Of a stretch of 64,000 bases of DNA, positions 58,901 through 64,000 are shown piece after piece. The notes under the pieces are model-generated. The model ran no database searches, was not told the origin of the DNA, and saw nothing but the letters and a program-made list of their open reading frames with translations. A program made the translations under genes and the position numbers. Each line of letters opens with the position of its first letter. The stretch's first letter is position 1. The stretch is from Lutjanus erythropterus (taxonomy: Eukaryota > Chordata > Actinopteri > Lutjaniformes > Lutjanidae): assembly GCA_020091685.1 (NCBI GenBank), contig CM034595.1, positions 6,005,971 through 6,069,970 of the forward strand, in the 5' to 3' direction.

Positions 58901-61720
58901 GCGTTTCCTCCTAAACTACGCCTTATAAACTTTCTGTGCCGTCCCTCTCCTTCTCTCTGCTCGCTCTGACAGCGCCGAGCCGCTCTCCCTCTCTCTACAT
59001 ACAGTATTCCCTCCCTCCCGCGCTCTTTCCATATACTCCTCTTTTTTCCCTTCCTTTTTTTTTTTTCTTTTATTCTTTCTCCCGCTCACTCATCTCGGTG
59101 CTGCTGTTATTTGGGGAGAACAAGAAAATAAATAAGGTAGAGAGGGGTGGGGGGGACAAAAAAGGGCTTAGTGTAACAAAGGAAGTGTTGCGGTATTTTT
59201 AAACCAGAATTTTCCAGATTGCGGGGCAGGCGGAGAGGCGGGACAGAGAGACTCACAGAGGGAAAAACAGAGGAGGATAGAGGAGGGATGCTCTTATCAC
59301 CAGTGACTTAATCTGCCACAGAATGTGTCCTCGGTGCCAGCACTTCAGGGCCTTTGGGTGCTGCAAGCCTTCAGGGAGAAGACACCTTTTTTTTATCCAC
59401 TTTAATGTCCAATATGAAGGGAATAGTTCATTTTAGTTCATTTAAGCTGGGATGTAATCAATATGGGTTTTTAAAGAATGGTATTCACACTCATGTTACA
59501 AATTAGGCTCCCAAAAGCTTAAATTGTGATGTTGATGGCTATAAAGAAAGTTTTACCAAGAATTTTAGTCTTGTCAGCGTGGAAAATCCCCTTAAGCAGT
59601 ATTTTCCTCAGTGGTACTTACTTTATCACTAACTGTGACATGAAGTCTCTACTGAAACCCAACAGTAAATTGTGTTTCTATCCACCTGTTTTCATGCACA
59701 TTTTCGGTTTGTGCACACAAAAAAATGTTGTGTTGAGTGGAAAATGTCAGAAATTAAAAAAAAAAAGCAAAGAAATCTGTTGCAAAAGTTTTTACACTTC
59801 GCTGTTGATTAAAACAAAGTGTGATGAAGTGCCATGGAAGCAGACTTAGCAAATAACTTGTGCGTAATTTAGCAAATCTATGCGGAAAGACGAAGAAGAC
59901 TGTAACCGTCCTCATGTTAATGCATGAAATAACAACACATCCTCATACTTAAATAGAATAGGTTGATTGTCAGCTACCCCCAAAATAACATATATTACCA
60001 GTGGAGAGTAGCAGCAGCAGCAGGCTTACCGGATCTTAATTACTATGTCACACTATGGAAGTGATGTCACTCATGTGACAACATAAGTCACATGACACAC
60101 AGTTTAAGCTGTAAAACTTTCTAAACTTTGGTTACATTTTGGCACAAAAAACTACTGGGTTAGGTTAAGGAAAAGGTCATGGTTTGGGTTAAAATTTCTA
60201 TGTAATGCTTTTCCCATGATAGAGGTGACGCTACAGCTATAATATTATATCATAATATGAGATGAGACACAGTCTTAGATTTTGGGTATCATTATAATGT
60301 GATGTGGCATAAGTATTGTTTAACATTGTTTTGACAGGCCTGGTCATTGTGAAATAAGAAATTTAATTTTGTTTGTTAGCATTTTCAACTATCAGTTAAG
60401 GGAAGTGCACAATATTTCCAACCCTAATGGATTTTTGTGAAAATACCAATAATCATACAATAATATTGCAATAGCGATATCAAGGTATTTGGTCAAAAAT
60501 ACTTTGATAATTTATTTTGTCTCAAAAATAATAGAACAAACCTAATTTATCACTTTCACCACTTCTACTCTTTGGAGTACACAACATGTCATCGGTTGTG
60601 ACCAATATGATCAATAATTATCAATATCGGCCAATAGGAAACTTCATTATTATAATAGGTTTTCAGCTCAATGATGCAATGGATGTCAAGTCCATAACAA
60701 AATTTTAAGTCACTCAAAACTAACTCTACATTAAGTTACGTTACCAAATGTAGACTTTGTCGCTCCTTGTACTTCTCCTGTAATGTTTACTACGTCCACC
60801 AGGAGACACCGCCTAAAAATAATTTATTTACTATATTTCCATCAGGTTTCTACATTGTTTTCCTCTGTTTGAGGTTGGACGAGCAATCTTTTAATTCCTT
60901 TGTTGAGCTGTCTTCTGTTGTGATGGTTTAAGGACATTGGACTGCAATGTTGTGCAAGAACACACCAAAAGAGCATGTTCATTAACCATCATCATGTTTT
61001 GGGTGATTGGTGAACTGAACACGTTATGTTTTATGACCCGTCGCTGACTCACAGTAGCTGCAGGGGAAGCCAACTACATGATACACCCTCAAAACCAGTC
61101 TGATTGTCAGCCACATCTGACATAAATTTGAAACGGCACATCAAGTTGAAGGATTGAACCTTGGGAAATATCTGCGAGTGAATGACGATCAGAATAAATT
61201 ATTAACAAAGGGTAAGACCACAAGCCAGCTACAAAGATCCTCCACCCAAGTCGAACTCGCAGTATTCGATCAAGGACCTTCATTTCCCAGCAACAAGTAG
61301 AGAGACTTGTACTTGACTACATAGTCGCATTGTAGAAAACGGAAGTTCTAGTTAATGGATACATGCATGAATTAGTATTTTCTTTAATTTAAAATTTGTG
61401 TGACATTTTGATGAAAACGAGGCTGATAACAACAACAAATTCATGCATACTCGATCTGGATCTCTGACATCCAGTGCAAAATAAAATATACTGTGTATAA
61501 TCAGCAAAAGATTATATGTGAAGTAGACAATCAATTTCAGCAGCCAGTATTCAATATGTAAAACAGTTAAACATCTTCCTCCCTTCTTAAAGAAGTTAAA
61601 CCCCTCTTGGAGTCAACATTGGCCAACCTTGGCTCAAGTCTATTGTTTTGTATGCAAACAAACACACCCATGCATCGTTGGCTCCTTTTCCAGGTCCAGT
61701 TAGCAGTGGGAGTAGACTAA
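58901..61720. other. No gene recognised
   Basis: Pyrimidine-rich DNA at 58930-59100 and purine-rich DNA at 59220-59290. Bases about 60130-60215 contain TTTTGGCACAAAAAACTACT and GGTCATGGTTTGGGTTAAAA, the same word set as at 15.2 and 22.0 kb. Bases 60410-60480 have AATATTGCAATAGCGATATC and may be another scrap of an AT-rich repeat. No coding region was recognised. Confidence 0.35.
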
Positions 61721-61724
61721 ACAG

Positions 61725-62520
61725 ACATCATTTTCCACAGTCACATCCTCCAGCTCCTCCTGGAATATCTTGGGGCTTTCCCAGACCGGGAGATGCATAA
61801 AATCTCTCAAGCGTATTCTGGGTTTGACCCAAGGTCGCCTCCCCAGTTGGATGGAGATTGTCCGGGGGACATTTCCTGAACAAGTGCCCGAATCTCCTCA
61901 ACTGGCTCCTCTTCAGCAAGAATGAGCTGAACCGTGGCAAGGTATTCACTGCATCATGTGAAGCCCAGAAATCATGTCAGAGAAACAGTGTTTGGCTGCT
62001 TGTAGCTGTGATCATATCCTCTCAGTCAGTACCGGAAGCTTATGACCATAGATGAGGGCTCAGGCTCTTCACAATGGCTGACAAAGACAAAGACAAAGGT
62101 AAAGCGTAACCCCAATTGCTGCATCAATCTCCATTTTTCACCTTTATGAGCAAAGGCCTGAGATACTTAAGATCCAACAACAAGGGCAGTGGCTCCCGTA
62201 GGGAACAATTCATCTCTTTCTGACAGAGAATACTGGCCCCAGACTTAGAGGTGCTAACCCTCATCCCGACCGTTTCACACTTGGCTGCTAACATGCAGTC
62301 GATGCACAGTGGAGGTCACAGGCTGACAAAGCCAGCAAAACTACATCAGCCGCAAAAAGCAGAGACCCAATCCTGAGGTCATCATAGTAGACGCTTCAGT
62401 CCTTTGCTGCACCTCTAAATTCTCTCCATTAAACCACATATAGAAAGGTGGCAAAGGACACCCTTGGTGAAGTCCAACACTGACTAAAATGATCTTGAAA
62501 GAATGCCATGTGTACAACAG
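61725..62520 (-). pseudogene. LINE relic: RT catalytic region to C-terminus
   Basis: On the minus strand, broken frames give in order VGLHQGCPLPP (about 62480-62450, cf. GLRQGCPLSP), DDLRIGSLLFAADVVLLALS (about 62390-62325, the FADD catalytic box with one aspartate replaced by A), KRSQLRRFGHLFRKCPPDNL (about 61914-61855) and a frame with PTGEATLGQTQNTLERF and WESPKIFQEELEDV (about 61840-61750). I recall this order from a non-LTR retrotransposon abundant in fish, probably the one represented at 10.8 kb. Several frame changes, stops and the altered catalytic box make it dead. The 5' part is missing. Confidence 0.8.
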
Positions 62521-63309
62521 GTCCAACACTTTACAAAGGAAGCTTACCCAACAGAAGACCTCCAGAGACATGGCCTACAAAACACCAATGAGCCCTTCAG
62601 TATTTCTATGAAGAAGAATTCAACAGGACCAATTCTGCAGACCATCAACTGAATCTGAGATTTGGCACCTAGAATACATTTTACAAGAGTGTCGTATGAT
62701 GTGTTGATATAATGGAATGTCTGATTTGTGCAATCACATGGTTTGTTAACCAGAGATGCCTCAGAGTCCTTCATACTTGTTAAATGTTTTATGTTTAGAA
62801 GTTTTTGGTGGTCAGAGGTTAAGATAAGATGGAGACCTTGTAGATGTTCCAGACTCTCTTGGTAGTGTTCAATGAAAAATTATATTGACCAAGAGTTACC
62901 AAGATTGTTTTTTATTGTACAGGTTGGCGCCTTAAAAAGATGTGTTGCTGTTGGTGTGAGTTTTGAAAATATCAGCCACAGAGATGTCTGCCTCCTCTCC
63001 AATATAATGGGACTACATGGCTTGTGATGCTCAAAGCACCAAAATATATTTGATGAAATTTAAAACCAGTGTCTCTTCCCAAAAAGCATGACCCTCAAGA
63101 TAATTGTTCTGAGCAGTTTCATGTGGGAACTATTTTGTCTCTATTAGAAGCAGGATTAGTGCCATCTAGTTCCATCATACTGGAATGAAGGCAGATATCT
63201 CTACAGCTGACATCTCCACAACTGGGCAACTCACACCAAGAGTGTAGTAAACATTGAGCAGAAGTACATTTTTCCTCATCAAAGAACATATCCGCCCGTT
63301 TGGTAAATG
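62521..63309. other. No gene recognised
   Basis: Bases about 62925-63240 may be an interspersed repeat (GCAGATATCTCTACAGCTGA, CAACTGGGCAACTCACACCA), judged from memory only. No coding region was recognised. Confidence 0.3.
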
Positions 63310-63420
63310 GGTGATCTGAGTCACATTACATGACTTGAATTAGTCTTGAATCACAAATTTGAGGACTTGGGACTTGCTTGACGAACACTGATAAAAGGCT
63401 TGGCTTGACTTTTTGGTCTA
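63310..63420 (-). repeat. CAAGTC-rich repeat tail
   Basis: In reverse complement it reads AAGTCAAGCCAAGCC...CAAGTCCCAAGTCCTCAAAT, TTGTGATTCAAGACTAATTC and AAGTCATGTAATG. This parallels the tail of the 25.3-26.6 kb repeat, which has ATCAAATTTGTGACTTAAGC and AAGTCATATGATTC. Confidence 0.55.
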
Positions 63421-64000
63421 GATTAGAGCAGCCATACCCTACTTTCAGGACGACCACACCCCCTTTTGATTGAAAACAAGCGCTGACAAGAAATTGAAAA
63501 GACTAGTGTAATTTGCATGTATGCTAATGTTAGACAGACTCCTAAAACTGCTAAATAGTGTCTTAAATAGTGACAGATGCCAGAAATATATCACCTGGAG
63601 ATTCAATAAGGTAGTTTTAAGTGTTAGGATATACCACCTTTGGCCACTCAGTGGGGTAATTTGTCCACTTTGAAGGAAGCAGACTCAAAGGTCACTCATC
63701 AACCCCAATTTTTTTTTTTTCACGTAATGATTCCAGTCATTGATCAGCAATGACATAGCATAATTGCTCACCTGACTGGCCATATGGTTTGGGCTAATAG
63801 CTGCAAAACAATTTTCTTTTATTCTATGCATCTGAACTAGCAAAAATGTCAGAATTTGTTTCCCACCAGTCACATTAGAGAACTTGCATTTTTCAAGATA
63901 TTGAGAAGTTACATTTGGTTTTTGAAACACTGGACAATTGAATGATTTCCAGTGCAACGTGCATAAACCTGGCAATCCACTAGAATGCGTCAGACCAGCA
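63421..64000. other. No recognised feature
   Basis: Nothing recognised except a T run at 63710-63720. Confidence 0.35.

Noticed and set aside
58625-59202. Open frames around the purine and pyrimidine tracts
   Set aside because: Low-complexity sequence explains them, and no homologous motif is visible.
1-64000. CRISPR arrays, operons, tRNA or rRNA genes, virus-derived genes
   Set aside because: No regularly spaced direct repeats with unique spacers, no packed genes with ribosome-binding sites, no recognisable cloverleaf or rRNA core, and no viral gene motif were seen on either strand by eye.

Overview
The window reads as noncoding DNA from a ray-finned (teleost) fish. Evidence: about 60 % A+T, no bacterial-style gene packing, no long open frame outside transposon relics, (CA)n/(TG)n and (GAT)n microsatellites, and a mix of interspersed repeats typical of teleost genomes (hAT MITEs with GGGGTGTCAAAC ends, Tc1/mariner relics, LINE fragments, repeats with GGGCTGCAAC-type ends). 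No tRNA, rRNA, CRISPR array, operon or virus-derived gene was seen. Family assignments rest on recalled resemblance, not on a search.

The one segment that looks like host protein-coding sequence is a short minus-strand exon at 55000-55109. It has a good splice acceptor and encodes a basic stretch, a hydrophobic membrane anchor and a stop, as in the tail anchor of a SNARE. The best guess is the last coding exon of tsnare1. If so, the gene enters from the right, its SNARE-motif exons lie beyond 64000, and most of 1-55 kb is downstream intergenic DNA. A weaker candidate terminal exon or 3' UTR on the same strand lies at about 12580-13184.

Layout: 0.4-1.5 kb Tc1-like relic; 2.95-3.7 kb rearranged mariner with inverted arms; 8.0-12.3 kb several repeats plus a LINE endonuclease/RT-linker relic; 12.6-13.6 kb candidate UTR and a conserved-looking block; 14.2-15.8 kb MITE-like repeats, a near-perfect palindrome and a small triplication; 17.0-17.3 kb opposed TG and CA microsatellites; 18.9-20.7 kb LINE tail and a transposon nested in a hAT MITE, both with target-site duplications; 22-28 kb dispersed repeats, including a diverged tandem pair rich in CAAGTC; 28.1, 44.8 and 61.7 kb LINE reverse-transcriptase relics; 31.5-32.2 kb a partly duplicated repeat whose inverted relative lies at 11.9-12.3 kb; 39.0 kb a fragment resembling a RecQ-type helicase; 52.1-52.6 and 58.5-58.9 kb candidate regulatory blocks; 56-58 kb AT-rich repeats.

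I found no convincing undescribed biological system. The observations most worth a second look are the transposon-in-transposon with both duplications preserved, the mariner whose 5' end is copied in inverted orientation, the helicase-like fragment, the tail-anchor exon, and the palindrome at 14.76 kb.
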